Assembly (NCBI GenBank): GCA_045645245.1
Contig: JAZRIK010000083.1
Location: forward strand, 1-40,831
Source of the DNA: Scatosoma sp045645245
GTDB taxonomy: Bacteria > Bacillota > Clostridia > Christensenellales > Borkfalkiaceae
Reading direction: 5' to 3'
DNA length: 40,831 bases
Shown here: piece after piece, positions 24,226 through 33,781 of the stretch
How the letters are laid out: the number at the start of each line of letters is the position of its first letter
How positions within the stretch are numbered: the stretch's first letter is position 1
Made by a program: the position numbers and the translations under genes
Notes under the pieces: model-generated
Seen by the model: the letters and a program-made list of their open reading frames with translations, nothing else
Databases searched by the model: none
What the model was told of the DNA's origin: nothing

Positions 24226-25755
24226 ATGGTGTTAGATTATATCATTTTAGTATTATACGCATTAGGAATGGTGGGGATTGCGATTTATACGCGCAATCGC
24301 TCGAAATCGGTGAATGATTTCCTGCTGGCAGGAAAGAAGGGCTTAAACGGCTGGATGAGTGCGTTTGCCTACGGCACGACGTACTTTTCCGCGGTTATTT
24401 TTATCGGCTATGCGGGCAAGTTTGGCTCGCAATACGGCTTGGCGTCCGTTTGGATCGGCGTGGGTAATGCAATTTTAGGTTCGCTGTTTGCGTGGTTGGT
24501 TTTGGCGAAACGCACGAAAACGATGACGGCGCGTTTGTCAAGCAAAACAATGCCCGATTTCTTTGAAAAACGGTATGGCAGCAGCCGCTTAAAATTTGTT
24601 TCCGCCGTGATTATTTTCGTATTTTTAATTCCGTATTCGGCATCCGTTTATAACGGTTTAAGTTCGCTTTTCACCATCGTTTTTAATATCGACGGGTGGG
24701 TTATTATGGTGGCGCTTGCTACGCTCACCGCGCTGTATCTCTTCTTCGGCGGGTATTTTGCTACCGCGCTGTCCGACTTTATCCAGGGTATCATTATGCT
24801 CGTGGGCGTTGTCGCGATGGTGCTTTGCTTTATGAATTATGAAACGATTAGTTGGGATTTGACTTTGCTCACGACGAGCGACGAACTCGGTTGGTTTACG
24901 TTCTCTAGCTCGAATACGGGGCTGTACGGCAATACGATGTCTTTAATCTCGCTGATTTTACTTACTTCGTTCGGCGTGTGGGCGTTGCCGCAAACGATAC
25001 ATAAATATTATGCCATCCGTGACGATAAAGCGATTATGCAAGGCACGATCGTCAGCACGGCATTTGCCTTAATCATCGGGTTTGGCGCATACTTTACGGG
25101 CGCGCTTTCCGCATTTTTCCCTGCGCTTTCGGGGGTTGGCGCGGATAATATCGTACCGAATATGCTCAAAATTGTTATTCCCAGCGGTTTAATCGGCTTG
25201 ATTTCCGTACTCATTTTATCCGCGAGTATGTCCACGCTTTCGTCGGTGTCGTTGGCTTCGGCGTCGGTAGTTGCCGTAGATTTATATAAAGGCGCAATCG
25301 ACAAAAACGCGTCGGATAAAAAGGTAAATATTACGATGAAATTGCTTTGCTTATTTTTCATCGCCGTATCCGTTGCGCTCGCTATTTTGAACGAAGTATT
25401 CCACGTATCCACAATCGCGTACTTGATGGGTTTAAGCTGGGGTACGCTCGCCGGCTGTTTTATCGGCCCGTACGTACTTGGCTTGCTTTGGAAAAAAGTT
25501 TCCCGCCCCGCCGTTTGGGCTTCGATTATCGGCTCGCTCGTTTTAACGGTTGCGTTGATTTTCGTATTCGGGTACGATATCAATGCTTGGTCGTGCTCGC
25601 TTGGCACAGCGTTGCAATCGGGTATCGGCTGTTCGCCTATGATCGGCGTAATTTGTATGATTTATTCGTTGTTGGTGACGGCAATCGTCAGTTTGTTCAC
25701 TAAAGCGCCGTCTTCGCAAATCCTTGCGAACGCGTTTGAAGATAAAAAGGAGTAA
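24226..25755 (+). CDS. Sodium:solute symporter (SSS family)
   Basis: A 509-residue membrane carrier with about 13 hydrophobic segments. N-terminal motifs typical of SSS (SLC5) are visible: SKSVNDFLLAGK (about 26-37), then AFAYGTTYFSAVIFIGYAG (45-63). It uses the sodium gradient to bring in small organic solutes. It lies 3 nt before paaK, so the cargo is likely the acid that PaaK activates, such as phenylacetate or a related aryl acid. That link is inferred from the operon. Confidence 0.88.
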   Translation: MVLDYIILVLYALGMVGIAIYTRNRSKSVNDFLLAGKKGLNGWMSAFAYGTTYFSAVIFIGYAGKFGSQYGLASVWIGVGNAILGSLFAWLVLAKRTKTMTARLSSKTMPDFFEKRYGSSRLKFVSAVIIFVFLIPYSASVYNGLSSLFTIVFNIDGWVIMVALATLTALYLFFGGYFATALSDFIQGIIMLVGVVAMVLCFMNYETISWDLTLLTTSDELGWFTFSSSNTGLYGNTMSLISLILLTSFGVWALPQTIHKYYAIRDDKAIMQGTIVSTAFALIIGFGAYFTGALSAFFPALSGVGADNIVPNMLKIVIPSGLIGLISVLILSASMSTLSSVSLASASVVAVDLYKGAIDKNASDKKVNITMKLLCLFFIAVSVALAILNEVFHVSTIAYLMGLSWGTLAGCFIGPYVLGLLWKKVSRPAVWASIIGSLVLTVALIFVFGYDINAWSCSLGTALQSGIGCSPMIGVICMIYSLLVTAIVSLFTKAPSSQILANAFEDKKE

Positions 25756-25758
25756 GGT

Positions 25759-27060
25759 ATGATTTGGTCGAAAGAAGAAACGCTTTCCAGAGCGGAGTTA
25801 GACAGCTTACAGCTTGCGCGCTTGCAAGAAACGGTAAAACGCGTTTATGAAAAAGTGCCGTATTATCGCGAAAAAATGCAGGCGGCGGGGGTAGCTCCCG
25901 ACGATATTCAATCGCTCAAAGATTTGGCGAAGCTGCCGTTCACAACCAAACAAGATATGCGCGATACCTATCCGTTTGGCTTATTTGCCCTACCGCAAGA
26001 CGAGCTTGTGCGCATTCACGCAAACTCGGGTACGACGGGCAAGCCCACCGTCGTTGGCTACACGCGCGGGGACTTGGACACTTGGACGGACTGCGTTGCG
26101 CGTATCGCTTGTATGGGCGGCGCGACCCATAAAGATATTGCGCAAATTTGCTTTGGCTACGGTATGTTTACGGGCGCGCTTGGCTTGCATTACGGCTTGG
26201 AAAGCATCGGCGCGGCAATCGTGCCGTCGTCCACGGGGAATTCGGAAAAGCAAATTATGTATATGCAGGATTTCCGCACTTCCCTGCTGGTGGCAACTCC
26301 GTCGTATGCTTTGCGGCTTGCCGAAGTGGCGCGGAGTATGGGCGTAGAACCGCAAAAAGATTTACATATCAAAACCGCGCTCGTTGGCAGCGAGCTTTTA
26401 ACGGACGCTATGCGCGAAGAAATGCACTTGGCGTGGGGCAGGGACGTGAATATTACGTCCAACTACGGTATGAGCGAGCTGATGGGCCCCGGCGTTTCCG
26501 GCGAATGCTTGGAACATTGCGGTATGCACATCAACGAAGACTATTTTATTCCTGAAATCATCGACAGCGTGACGGGCGAAGTATTGCCCGCAGGCGAGAA
26601 AGGGGAGCTGGTCATTACCTGTATTAAAAAGGAAGGCTTACCGCTCATTCGTTATAGAACGAAGGACGTCACCCGTCTTTTCTACGAGCCGTGCGCTTGC
26701 GGAAGAACGACCTGCCGTATGGAGAACTTGTCGGGCAGAAGCGACGATATGCTCAAAATCCGCGGCGTGAACGTATTTCCCGGTCAAATTGAAGAAGTAG
26801 TGCTTTCCGTGCCCGAGCTTGGCCCGCATTACGAAATTATCGTAGAGCGAGAAGGATATACCGATAAGTTGACGGTGCGCGTAGAGCTGAATAAAGAAAC
26901 CGATTCGTTTGCAGAATTGCAACGCATTGAAACGGCGACGAGAAACAAGCTCAAAGTAGTGCTTGGTTTGGACGCAAAAATTCGTTTAGAATCGCCCAAC
27001 ACCTTGCAACGGTTTGAGGGCAAAGCAAAGCGTATCAAGGATTTGCGCGCGAACAAATAA
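25759..27060 (+). CDS. paaK: Phenylacetate-CoA ligase family adenylate-forming enzyme
   Basis: A 433-residue acyl-CoA ligase of the ANL superfamily. The P-loop is NSGTTGKPT (89-97). Other family marks are YGMSEL, IRYRTKDVT and GRSDDMLKIRGVNVFPGQIE in the C-terminal part, with a CACGRTTC segment before the last. It activates an aryl acid to its CoA thioester with ATP. In anaerobes PaaK homologues often stand beside indolepyruvate ferredoxin oxidoreductase and form ATP in reverse; no iorAB genes are in this window, and the neighbours here point to uptake instead. AGGAG lies just before the ATG. Confidence 0.9.
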   Translation: MIWSKEETLSRAELDSLQLARLQETVKRVYEKVPYYREKMQAAGVAPDDIQSLKDLAKLPFTTKQDMRDTYPFGLFALPQDELVRIHANSGTTGKPTVVGYTRGDLDTWTDCVARIACMGGATHKDIAQICFGYGMFTGALGLHYGLESIGAAIVPSSTGNSEKQIMYMQDFRTSLLVATPSYALRLAEVARSMGVEPQKDLHIKTALVGSELLTDAMREEMHLAWGRDVNITSNYGMSELMGPGVSGECLEHCGMHINEDYFIPEIIDSVTGEVLPAGEKGELVITCIKKEGLPLIRYRTKDVTRLFYEPCACGRTTCRMENLSGRSDDMLKIRGVNVFPGQIEEVVLSVPELGPHYEIIVEREGYTDKLTVRVELNKETDSFAELQRIETATRNKLKVVLGLDAKIRLESPNTLQRFEGKAKRIKDLRANK

Positions 27061-27072
27061 GGAGAAGAGAAA

Positions 27073-27483
27073 ATGACGAGCAAACAAATGACGGTGTTTA
27101 TTGAAAATAGAAAAGGGCGTTTGGGTGAAATTTTAAGCGTATTGAAAGCGAATAACGTCAATATCCTTTCGATGAGCTTGGCGGACACGTCCGAATACGG
27201 CTTGCTTCGCATCATCGCCGACCAACCGCAGGCGGGCAAAATTGCGCTGACAAGCGCGGGCTTTTCGTGTATGCTGACCGACGTGTTCATTTTACAAGTA
27301 CCGCATACGCCGGGCGCACTGCAAAACATTTTGCAAACGATTGCCGACGAAGAATTGAGCGTAGAGTATATGTACGGCTTATCCGTTGCCGGCGAAGAAG
27401 CGTCTATCGTGGTAAAAACTTCGGATACGGACAAAGCGGAGCAGGTATTTGAAAAACACGGTATTGTCACTTTAAGTCTTTAA
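27073..27483 (+). CDS. Tandem ACT-domain protein
   Basis: A 136-residue cytosolic protein with two ACT domains (about 3-68 and 70-136). The first begins MTVFIENRKGRLGEILSVLK and the second VFILQVPHTPGALQNILQTI, each with the Gly-Leu or Gly-Ala turn that forms the ligand site. Such proteins often follow paaK in anaerobes and probably sense an amino acid to control the ligase. AGGAG is before the ATG, and the gene lies 12 nt after paaK. Confidence 0.88.
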   Translation: MTSKQMTVFIENRKGRLGEILSVLKANNVNILSMSLADTSEYGLLRIIADQPQAGKIALTSAGFSCMLTDVFILQVPHTPGALQNILQTIADEELSVEYMYGLSVAGEEASIVVKTSDTDKAEQVFEKHGIVTLSL

Positions 27484-27500
27484 GAAAATAACAAACGAAT

Positions 27501-27534
27501 AATCCCCGATTTGCACGGTTGCAAGTCGGGGATT
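27501..27534 (+). terminator. Terminator of the symporter-PaaK-ACT operon
   Basis: A 15-bp stem with one G-T pair (27501-27515 with 27520-27534), 4-nt loop and T-rich tail. Confidence 0.9.
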
Positions 27535-27556
27535 TTATATTCGATAAAATTAGGTC

Positions 27557-27588
27557 TATAATTTTATAAAAAAGCGCATATTATATGC
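27557..27588 (+). promoter_or_regulatory. Weak promoter -10 box and short palindrome before fprA
   Basis: TATAAT (27557-27562) has no good -35 box at the right distance. A 13-nt palindrome GCATAT-T-ATATGC (27576-27588) directly precedes the AGGAG ribosome binding site and could be an operator. Both are tentative. Confidence 0.4.
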
Positions 27589-27600
27589 AGGAGCGTGCGT

Positions 27601-28758
27601 ATGCAAAACCAAACCGATATTGTAAGCGTAGGCGTTTACGATAAAAAAATTGATTTATTTGAGAGTTTGTATCCCGTCCCCGACGGAATGACGTATAACT
27701 CGTACGTAATATTAGACGATTGCATTGCGGTAATGGACACCGTCGATGGCGTATTCACCGACGAATGGCTGAAAAACGTGCAAAAGGCGTTAGGGGATAA
27801 ACAGCCAAAGTATTTAATTATTCAACATATGGAGCCCGACCATTCGGCAAGTATGCTCGCATTTTTACGCGCATATCCAAGCGTGGAAATTCTCGCCACG
27901 CAAAAAGCGTTCGTGATGATGAAAAACTTTTTCGGCGAGCAGTTTTCCGCAAAAGAAAGGGTGGTCAAAGACGGAGAAACGCTTGTGCTTGGCAAGCATA
28001 CGCTCACCTTTATCTCCGCGCCGATGGTGCACTGGCCGGAAGTGATGATGACGTACGAGCATACCACGCAAACGCTGTTTTCCGCCGACGCGTTCGGTGC
28101 GTTTGGCAGGGCAAGCGGGGAAAACTGGGCTTGCGAAGCAAGACGGTACTATTTCGGCATTGTCAGCAAATACGGCGTGCAGGTACAAAACGTTTTGAAA
28201 AAACTTGCCCATTTTCCCATTTCCATTATTTGTCCGTTGCACGGAGTTGTGCTCAAAAAAGAAGTAAAAAACGCCTTGCGTTTATACGATATATGGTCGC
28301 GGTACGAAGTGGAAGATAGCGGGGTAGTTATTTGTTATACTTCGGTGTACGGCAATACCAAGCGCGCGGTCGAGCTGTTAAGAAACCGATTAAAAGAGTT
28401 GGGTATGCTTGCGACTGCGTTCGATTTGGCGCGCACGGATATATTTGAAGCGGTGGAAGACGCCTTTCGCTACGATACGCTGGTTTTGGCAACGACTACC
28501 TATAACGGCGAAGCGTTTCCCTTTATGCGCACGTTTATACACGCGCTCGTTGAACGGAAATTTCGCAACCGAACGGTTGCGTTTATCGAAAACGGAAGCT
28601 GGTCGCCGATGGCAACGCGCGTAATGAAGGATATGCTGTCCGCTTGTCAAAATTTACGTTTCGCGCAAACGCAGGTACGCCTGCTTTCCGCAGTCACGCA
28701 GGAAAATGAACGGCAAATATTCGCTTTGGCGGAAGAATTATCAAAAAACAAGGAGTAA
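27601..28758 (+). CDS. fprA: A-type flavoprotein (flavodiiron protein), oxygen or NO reductase
   Basis: A 385-residue cytosolic enzyme with an N-terminal metallo-beta-lactamase-like diiron domain and a C-terminal flavodoxin domain (from about 242, YTSVYGNTKRA). Diiron ligands are visible as H76-x-E78-x-D80-H81, H144, D163 and H214. It reduces O2 to water or NO to N2O, taking electrons from rubredoxin, which is the next gene. The start at 27601 is preferred over the GTG at 27595 because AGGAG at 27589-27593 then has 7 nt spacing. Typical oxygen defence of a strict anaerobe. Confidence 0.92.
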   Translation: MQNQTDIVSVGVYDKKIDLFESLYPVPDGMTYNSYVILDDCIAVMDTVDGVFTDEWLKNVQKALGDKQPKYLIIQHMEPDHSASMLAFLRAYPSVEILATQKAFVMMKNFFGEQFSAKERVVKDGETLVLGKHTLTFISAPMVHWPEVMMTYEHTTQTLFSADAFGAFGRASGENWACEARRYYFGIVSKYGVQVQNVLKKLAHFPISIICPLHGVVLKKEVKNALRLYDIWSRYEVEDSGVVICYTSVYGNTKRAVELLRNRLKELGMLATAFDLARTDIFEAVEDAFRYDTLVLATTTYNGEAFPFMRTFIHALVERKFRNRTVAFIENGSWSPMATRVMKDMLSACQNLRFAQTQVRLLSAVTQENERQIFALAEELSKNKE

Positions 28759-28759
28759 A

Positions 28760-28924
28760 ATGATGAAAAAATACGTTTGTCAAGTTTGCGGTTGGATTTA
28801 CGACGAAGAAGAAGGCGTGCCCGACCACGGGATTATGGCGGGAACTACGTTTGACGAACTGCCTGATACGTTCGAGTGTCCTTTGTGCGGCGTGGGAAAA
28901 GAAGAATTTACGGAAACCGAGTAA
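28760..28924 (+). CDS. Rubredoxin
   Basis: A 54-residue one-iron electron carrier. CQVCG (6-10) and CPLCG (39-43) supply the four Cys ligands, and the core PDHGIMAGTTFDELPDTF is typical. It starts 1 nt after the fprA stop with AGGAG inside the fprA end. It should pass electrons to the flavodiiron protein. Confidence 0.95.
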   Translation: MMKKYVCQVCGWIYDEEEGVPDHGIMAGTTFDELPDTFECPLCGVGKEEFTETE

Positions 28925-28932
28925 AAAGCACG

Positions 28933-30135
28933 ATGAACGAAAAACGTTTACTTGCTTTGGCGAAACAACTGCAAAACGAGCTCGTGCAAATTCGCCGACA
29001 GCTGCATCAAAACGCGGAAACGGGGTTTGCGCTTCCCAAAACGCTGGCGATTATTGAGCAACAACTGCTCAAAATCGGTTATACGCCTAAAAAGTGCGGT
29101 AAAAACGGGTGGGTGGTCGATATAGGCGATGAAAGCAAAGGCAAAACCATTCTTTTGCGCGCGGATATGGACGGACTGCCTATTAATGAGCGCAGCGGAC
29201 TTACTTTTGCCTGCAAAACGGGGAATATGCACGCCTGCGGGCACGATTTACACGCAACGGTGCTACTGGGCGCGGCACAGCTTCTTAAAGCGCACGAACA
29301 GCAGTTAAACGGCAGGGTACGCCTACTCTTTCAACCTGCGGAAGAGCTTTTGCAGGGTGCGAAAAACGTGATAGAGCACGGCGCTTTGCAGGGCGTGGAC
29401 GGGGCGGTGATGCTCCACGTTTTGACGAATACGGCATTGCCTACGGGCAGCGTAGTGGTGGCAAACGGAGTCAGTGCGCCCGCGGCGGACTTTTTCACGA
29501 TTCAAGTGCAGGGGAAGGGCTGTCACGGGTCGGCGCCTTGGAATGGGATCGACGCGCTGTCGGTGGCGGCGCATATTACGCTTGGCTTGCAGGAAATTGC
29601 CTCGCGCGAGCTTTCCGTATCCCAACCCGCCGTATTGACGGTAGGGAGCTTGCAAACGCAGGACGCAGGCAACGTAATCTCGGATACCGCCAGCTTAAAA
29701 GGGAGCTTGCGCGCATTTGACGAGCGCGTGCGCCTGCGCGTAAAATCGCGTATGGAAGAGATAGCGAAAAATATCGCAAAGGCATTCCGAGCCAAGGCAA
29801 AAATCGAATATAGCGGCGGCTGTCCAACGCTTGTGAATGATGAATCGTTATCCGCTTTTGTCGGCGAATGCGTGAAACGTTTGTTGGGAAACGAACGCGC
29901 GCATTTGGCAAGCGAGTTAGGCGGCGGCGATAAGGAAAATAGCGGCGGCTCGGAAGATTTTGCGTATATTTCTCATAAAATTCCGTCCGTAATGGTGGCG
30001 CTTGCGGCAGGGGAAAGCAAGGACGGCTATATCTATCCCTTGCACCACCCCAAAACAGCGTTCGACGAAAACGCGCTATACGTGGGCAGCGCGGTATATG
30101 CGCATATCGCCATACGTTGGCTGGAAAATAATTGA
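28933..30135 (+). CDS. M20D-family amidohydrolase (N-acyl amino acid or hippurate hydrolase type)
   Basis: A 400-residue metal-dependent hydrolase that removes acyl groups from amino acids. Metal-site residues are visible as H100-A-C102-G-H104-D105, E137-E138 and H162, with GGSEDFAY and LHHPK near the C-terminus. Length matches the family. It is 8 nt after rubredoxin, so it may be co-transcribed with fprA, though the biochemical link is unclear. The start is the ATG at 28933; an upstream in-frame ATG at 28876 lies inside rubredoxin and is less likely. Confidence 0.88.
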   Translation: MNEKRLLALAKQLQNELVQIRRQLHQNAETGFALPKTLAIIEQQLLKIGYTPKKCGKNGWVVDIGDESKGKTILLRADMDGLPINERSGLTFACKTGNMHACGHDLHATVLLGAAQLLKAHEQQLNGRVRLLFQPAEELLQGAKNVIEHGALQGVDGAVMLHVLTNTALPTGSVVVANGVSAPAADFFTIQVQGKGCHGSAPWNGIDALSVAAHITLGLQEIASRELSVSQPAVLTVGSLQTQDAGNVISDTASLKGSLRAFDERVRLRVKSRMEEIAKNIAKAFRAKAKIEYSGGCPTLVNDESLSAFVGECVKRLLGNERAHLASELGGGDKENSGGSEDFAYISHKIPSVMVALAAGESKDGYIYPLHHPKTAFDENALYVGSAVYAHIAIRWLENN

Positions 30136-30158
30136 CCCGCTCTTTTACAATAAAAACA

Positions 30159-30184
30159 ACCGCACTCTCAAAAAAGAGTGCGGT
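30159..30184. terminator. Bidirectional terminator between converging operons
   Basis: A 10-bp perfect stem ACCGCACTCT (30159-30168) with AGAGTGCGGT (30175-30184) and 6-nt loop. It separates the plus-strand fprA operon from the end of the minus-strand surface cluster. Tails are only moderately T-rich. Confidence 0.8.
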
Positions 30185-30211
30185 ATTCGTTTTAAGGCGT
30201 TTATTTGCCGT

Positions 30212-31306
30212 TTATTCTTCGATTTTTTCAAAATACGGGTACAAATTCAATTCACCGGAAACGAGCGTTAAATCGGTAAAAGGACTGTTTATACGCAGGT
30301 CGGGGCTTCTTGTTGTAAACCAACCGATAAAGTTGTAGCCGTCTTTGTGCGCAAGCGGAACGGTATAACCGTTAGAAGCAAAGTTGCCGTTGATATTAAA
30401 GATATTTTGATTGCCGATTAAAGTAATGTCAGACGATTCCACGTGGAAATATACGGGATATTGCTTGGGCTTTTTATCGCCGAAATTTAAGAACTCTATC
30501 CAAGAACCGCCTTCGCGGATATAGATAATATCGTTAATGGTATCAAAGCAAAAATCGCCGTCTAAGCCCACGCTGTCGTCGGGCTTTTTGGTGTCCTTTA
30601 ACCAAGTGTTGGGACGGTCAAACTCAACCGTTTGGTTAGTACCGTCGGTGAGATGGAAAATGACCGAATATTTCGTACTCGATTGCGAAGATTGTATAGC
30701 TTGAATGCCAACCCCTTGCTCGCCTTGGGGAATTTTTACCGTTTCTTCTATCGTAGTCCCGTCGTATTTGGTAATTGTGATGAGCAAAGTAGGCTCTTCG
30801 CTGGTCGTATCTTCCACAATCGTCACTTGGTCGCCGTCTTTACCCGAAGGCATCGGCAGGCGCAAGCTGGTATCGTTGCTCAAATAAATGACAAGGTCAA
30901 GCTCGCCGCTGCCGTCGTCTCTCGGCTCGGCTCTTGCATTGACAATCGAAACGCCGTTGATGCCGTCCACCAAGGGGATTTTTTTGTCATCCAGCGAAGG
31001 GTCGGTAAACGTGATGAGAATATATCTTTCGCCCGTCGTTTCGTCTATTTTTTCTTCGAACGATTTAATGCCGTTGCCGCTTGGACCTGCAATACCCTGT
31101 TCGCCTTTGTCAATTTCAAACACGAGCGGGGGATATAAATTATCCACGTAAGTAATGGTAATTTGCGTTTTACCATTGCTTAACAAGGTTGCTTTAATAT
31201 CGTCAATTTCTTTGGTGTCCGACATAACGAACCCGCTGCAACCGCCAAACAAAGCGGATAAACCGATGATTGCGGTGGTTGCCATTGCTAAAATAGTCTT
31301 TTTCAT
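30212..31306 (-). CDS. Surface lipoprotein with collagen-like repeats and an InlB-type repeat
   Basis: A 364-residue exported protein. The lipobox GGC has C23 as the anchor. Residues about 60-260 hold three related units, each with a Gly-rich turn (GEQGIAGPSGNGI, PSGKDGDQ, PQGEQGVGIQAI) followed by beta strands. A segment at about 260-285 (GLDGDFCFDTINDIIYIRE) matches a motif common after collagen-like or phage-tail repeats. The C-terminus (about 310-360, GYNFIGWFTTRSP ... LYPYFE) resembles the Listeria-Bacteroides InlB B-repeat. It overlaps the upstream gene by 4 nt (ATGA). Probably an adhesin or structural surface part; the function is unknown. Confidence 0.75.
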   Translation of the reverse strand: MKKTILAMATTAIIGLSALFGGCSGFVMSDTKEIDDIKATLLSNGKTQITITYVDNLYPPLVFEIDKGEQGIAGPSGNGIKSFEEKIDETTGERYILITFTDPSLDDKKIPLVDGINGVSIVNARAEPRDDGSGELDLVIYLSNDTSLRLPMPSGKDGDQVTIVEDTTSEEPTLLITITKYDGTTIEETVKIPQGEQGVGIQAIQSSQSSTKYSVIFHLTDGTNQTVEFDRPNTWLKDTKKPDDSVGLDGDFCFDTINDIIYIREGGSWIEFLNFGDKKPKQYPVYFHVESSDITLIGNQNIFNINGNFASNGYTVPLAHKDGYNFIGWFTTRSPDLRINSPFTDLTLVSGELNLYPYFEKIEE

Positions 31307-33774
31307 CTGCTTTTATTCCTTAAATGTTGATTTCTAAGTTGGGATACGTCCGGTTGTTCGCCGAATAATACGCCGTTTGCCACGCACTCAAAGCGGAAAG
31401 GATCAAACCCTGCAACCGCCGTCACGGTACGTTGCATTAAACTCTTGACAAACGCGGTGTTCGTTATATCCACGTCGGTCGATCCGTCCCCTTGTTCCAT
31501 TTTCAAAAAGTGCGTAATCCAGTCGGGAGAAATGGAAACGGAAATAGGCGTTTCCAAGGTATCGGTGTTTACGACAGAGTTATTGACCGCGCCGCCGTAG
31601 AATGCGATAGGCACGTTGAGATATTTCTTTCCGTTTGCGCTATGCAAAGCGTTGGTTTTTGCCGCTTGCGTATATAACAGCGTTTTGATAGGGAAGATGT
31701 CTTCGATATCCACGTGCTTGGCTTCGCCGAAAATATCCTGCGTGACAACGGAAATGTTTTCGCTGATTAAGCCGGATAAATCCATTTCGTCCGCCGTCTT
31801 ATAATCGTAGAACTTCGTTGCGCCGTCTAACGTTAAATAGAAGGGATAACTCGTTCCCGAAAGCTTGGTCGGGAGCAGGGGGGCAATCGGCTTGCCTTCC
31901 GGCTGATGCTGACCAAACAACGCGCCGATAATGGACGGTGCCGCCGAGTAAAGGAAAGGACCGTTAAAATACGATTCCATTGCAATCGGCGTGATACCGC
32001 TCTTATAAAAGAGCGTATCCGAAACGGTTAAACTGCCTTTATAATCGGTTTTTACGCTGTCCGCGTCCGCATTCAGCGCGTCCTGCAACGCCTGCAACGC
32101 TTTTTTCGCCGTTTGCTCTTCTACGGTGTTGAGCAGGTATTGCGTCATCAAAATATCGCCTGCGCTCGTCGCGCCCATAAGACTGGGCTTGGCGGGAATA
32201 GACAAATACGTTTTCAAATTCTCGTTGACGGTACTTCCGTCGGCTGCGTATAGCGTACGCGGGGTTTCGTCCTTGACGGGGATAAACTCATTACAGCCAA
32301 CCGCTAAAAGAAAGTTGCGGGAGTTGGAGAGTAAGCAGTTTTCAATAGTCACGTCTTTGGACGAGAAACAGCGCACGATATTTTTACCGTTTTTGAGTAC
32401 GGAATTTTTCAAGGTGACGTTGTCTGCCGCAATCTCCATTACGTTTCCGACCGTGTCAAGGTTGGTGATACTGCTGCCAAAGTCGCACCCGATCAAGTTT
32501 ACGTCGTTGATGGTGGAGTTTGCGCCGTCCACGTACATACTCACGTTATCCTGCCCGAAAGCGGAGATGAGCGGTAGGTTGTTGGGATCGCCCAGCGTAT
32601 AGAAGGGCAAAGGCCCCCTAAATTGATTGTTATCGTTGAGCTTGGGTACGATTTGTCCTTGCACCATATAATACGAATACGGATACGTCAGGTTATGGAA
32701 ATTGAGCGTGTAGCCGTTGCCGTAAAAATCCTTTTGAACGCGCAAGCCAACTTTGACCTTTTCGCTAATTTTCTTGTATTTGCTGCTGTTTTTCGAAGCA
32801 AAATCATTCCACTGGTCGATATATTCTTTGTTGTAGGTGGTTGTAAACGAATATACTTCTTTTGCAAAGTTATATTGCTGGGTGGTGGGGTTGTAATTGC
32901 CGAACAATTCCACGTTATTCCCCGCCCGACGGGTCATATTTCCGTTTGATAAAATGGGTTTGCCGTATTCGTCGCAGTTATATACGTTATGAATTGCTTC
33001 AAACGATTTTCGCAGCACGACCACTTCGCCGTTCGTCGAGTTGTTGGTGCAATAAAGCAAATCGTTATAGGTATATACGTTTACGCCTTCGTCAACGACT
33101 GTGAACGAGTACGTTTCACTCAAAGTCGCCCCCGACATTTTTGCATTGAGCGTAAAATACCCTTCGCCCGCGGAATGGATAGTTAAAGTGGACGATTGTG
33201 TATCGAATTGTACGTTGGGCGACGTTTCGACCAGCGTCAGCGTGCTTTGCATAGAAGCGGGAATACATTGAATTTTGAACGCTACCTGCGCTTGTTGCTT
33301 TTGCCCGTCTATCAAATCGTACATACCAAAGTACGTGGTATCGTCGATATTGTTTTGCGAGCTTTGCACTTCCGTCATCGCAAGGATTGCGCCCGTTTCG
33401 TAAATGACGCCGGTCATACGGCGGGAAACGTTGCCTTTTGCGTTTGCGCAGGTAATAGTCACGCGGCCTTCCGCGATGGGATATAAAACGTAGCCGGTAT
33501 CTTCTTCGACGATTTCCGCTACGGTATTATCGCTGCACGACCAAACCAAATCATTCCCTTCCGATAAAGGATAGTTCGACGTATTGACGCCGGTTGCGTG
33601 CAAGGGATAGCTCTTGCCTTCGCCCAGCTTAAACGCTTCCACGTCGTTATAGCTCCATTCGATATACGAAATATCGTGATGGAACGTTTTTAACGTGACC
33701 TTAACCGTCGCTACGCCAAGCAGCGACAAGATGAAGGGCAATATTAAGATGATGGCAAGATTTTTCTTTTTCAT
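31303..33774 (-). CDS. Large surface protein with Ig-like and beta-helix regions
   Basis: An 823-residue protein with an N-terminal signal anchor (about 6-26) and the rest outside. Residues about 37-125 look like a BIG2-type Ig domain (EIVEEDTGYVLYPIAEGRVT). Residues about 415-500 have the short repeating pattern of a right-handed beta-helix (NVTLKNSVLKNGKNIV, DVTIENCLLSNSRNF). No catalytic motif was seen. It follows the ABC-2 permease by 7 nt and couples to the lipoprotein gene, so it may be exported or positioned by this locus. Confidence 0.65.
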   Translation of the reverse strand: MKKKNLAIILILPFILSLLGVATVKVTLKTFHHDISYIEWSYNDVEAFKLGEGKSYPLHATGVNTSNYPLSEGNDLVWSCSDNTVAEIVEEDTGYVLYPIAEGRVTITCANAKGNVSRRMTGVIYETGAILAMTEVQSSQNNIDDTTYFGMYDLIDGQKQQAQVAFKIQCIPASMQSTLTLVETSPNVQFDTQSSTLTIHSAGEGYFTLNAKMSGATLSETYSFTVVDEGVNVYTYNDLLYCTNNSTNGEVVVLRKSFEAIHNVYNCDEYGKPILSNGNMTRRAGNNVELFGNYNPTTQQYNFAKEVYSFTTTYNKEYIDQWNDFASKNSSKYKKISEKVKVGLRVQKDFYGNGYTLNFHNLTYPYSYYMVQGQIVPKLNDNNQFRGPLPFYTLGDPNNLPLISAFGQDNVSMYVDGANSTINDVNLIGCDFGSSITNLDTVGNVMEIAADNVTLKNSVLKNGKNIVRCFSSKDVTIENCLLSNSRNFLLAVGCNEFIPVKDETPRTLYAADGSTVNENLKTYLSIPAKPSLMGATSAGDILMTQYLLNTVEEQTAKKALQALQDALNADADSVKTDYKGSLTVSDTLFYKSGITPIAMESYFNGPFLYSAAPSIIGALFGQHQPEGKPIAPLLPTKLSGTSYPFYLTLDGATKFYDYKTADEMDLSGLISENISVVTQDIFGEAKHVDIEDIFPIKTLLYTQAAKTNALHSANGKKYLNVPIAFYGGAVNNSVVNTDTLETPISVSISPDWITHFLKMEQGDGSTDVDITNTAFVKSLMQRTVTAVAGFDPFRFECVANGVLFGEQPDVSQLRNQHLRNKSR

Positions 33775-33781
33775 ACTCGTA

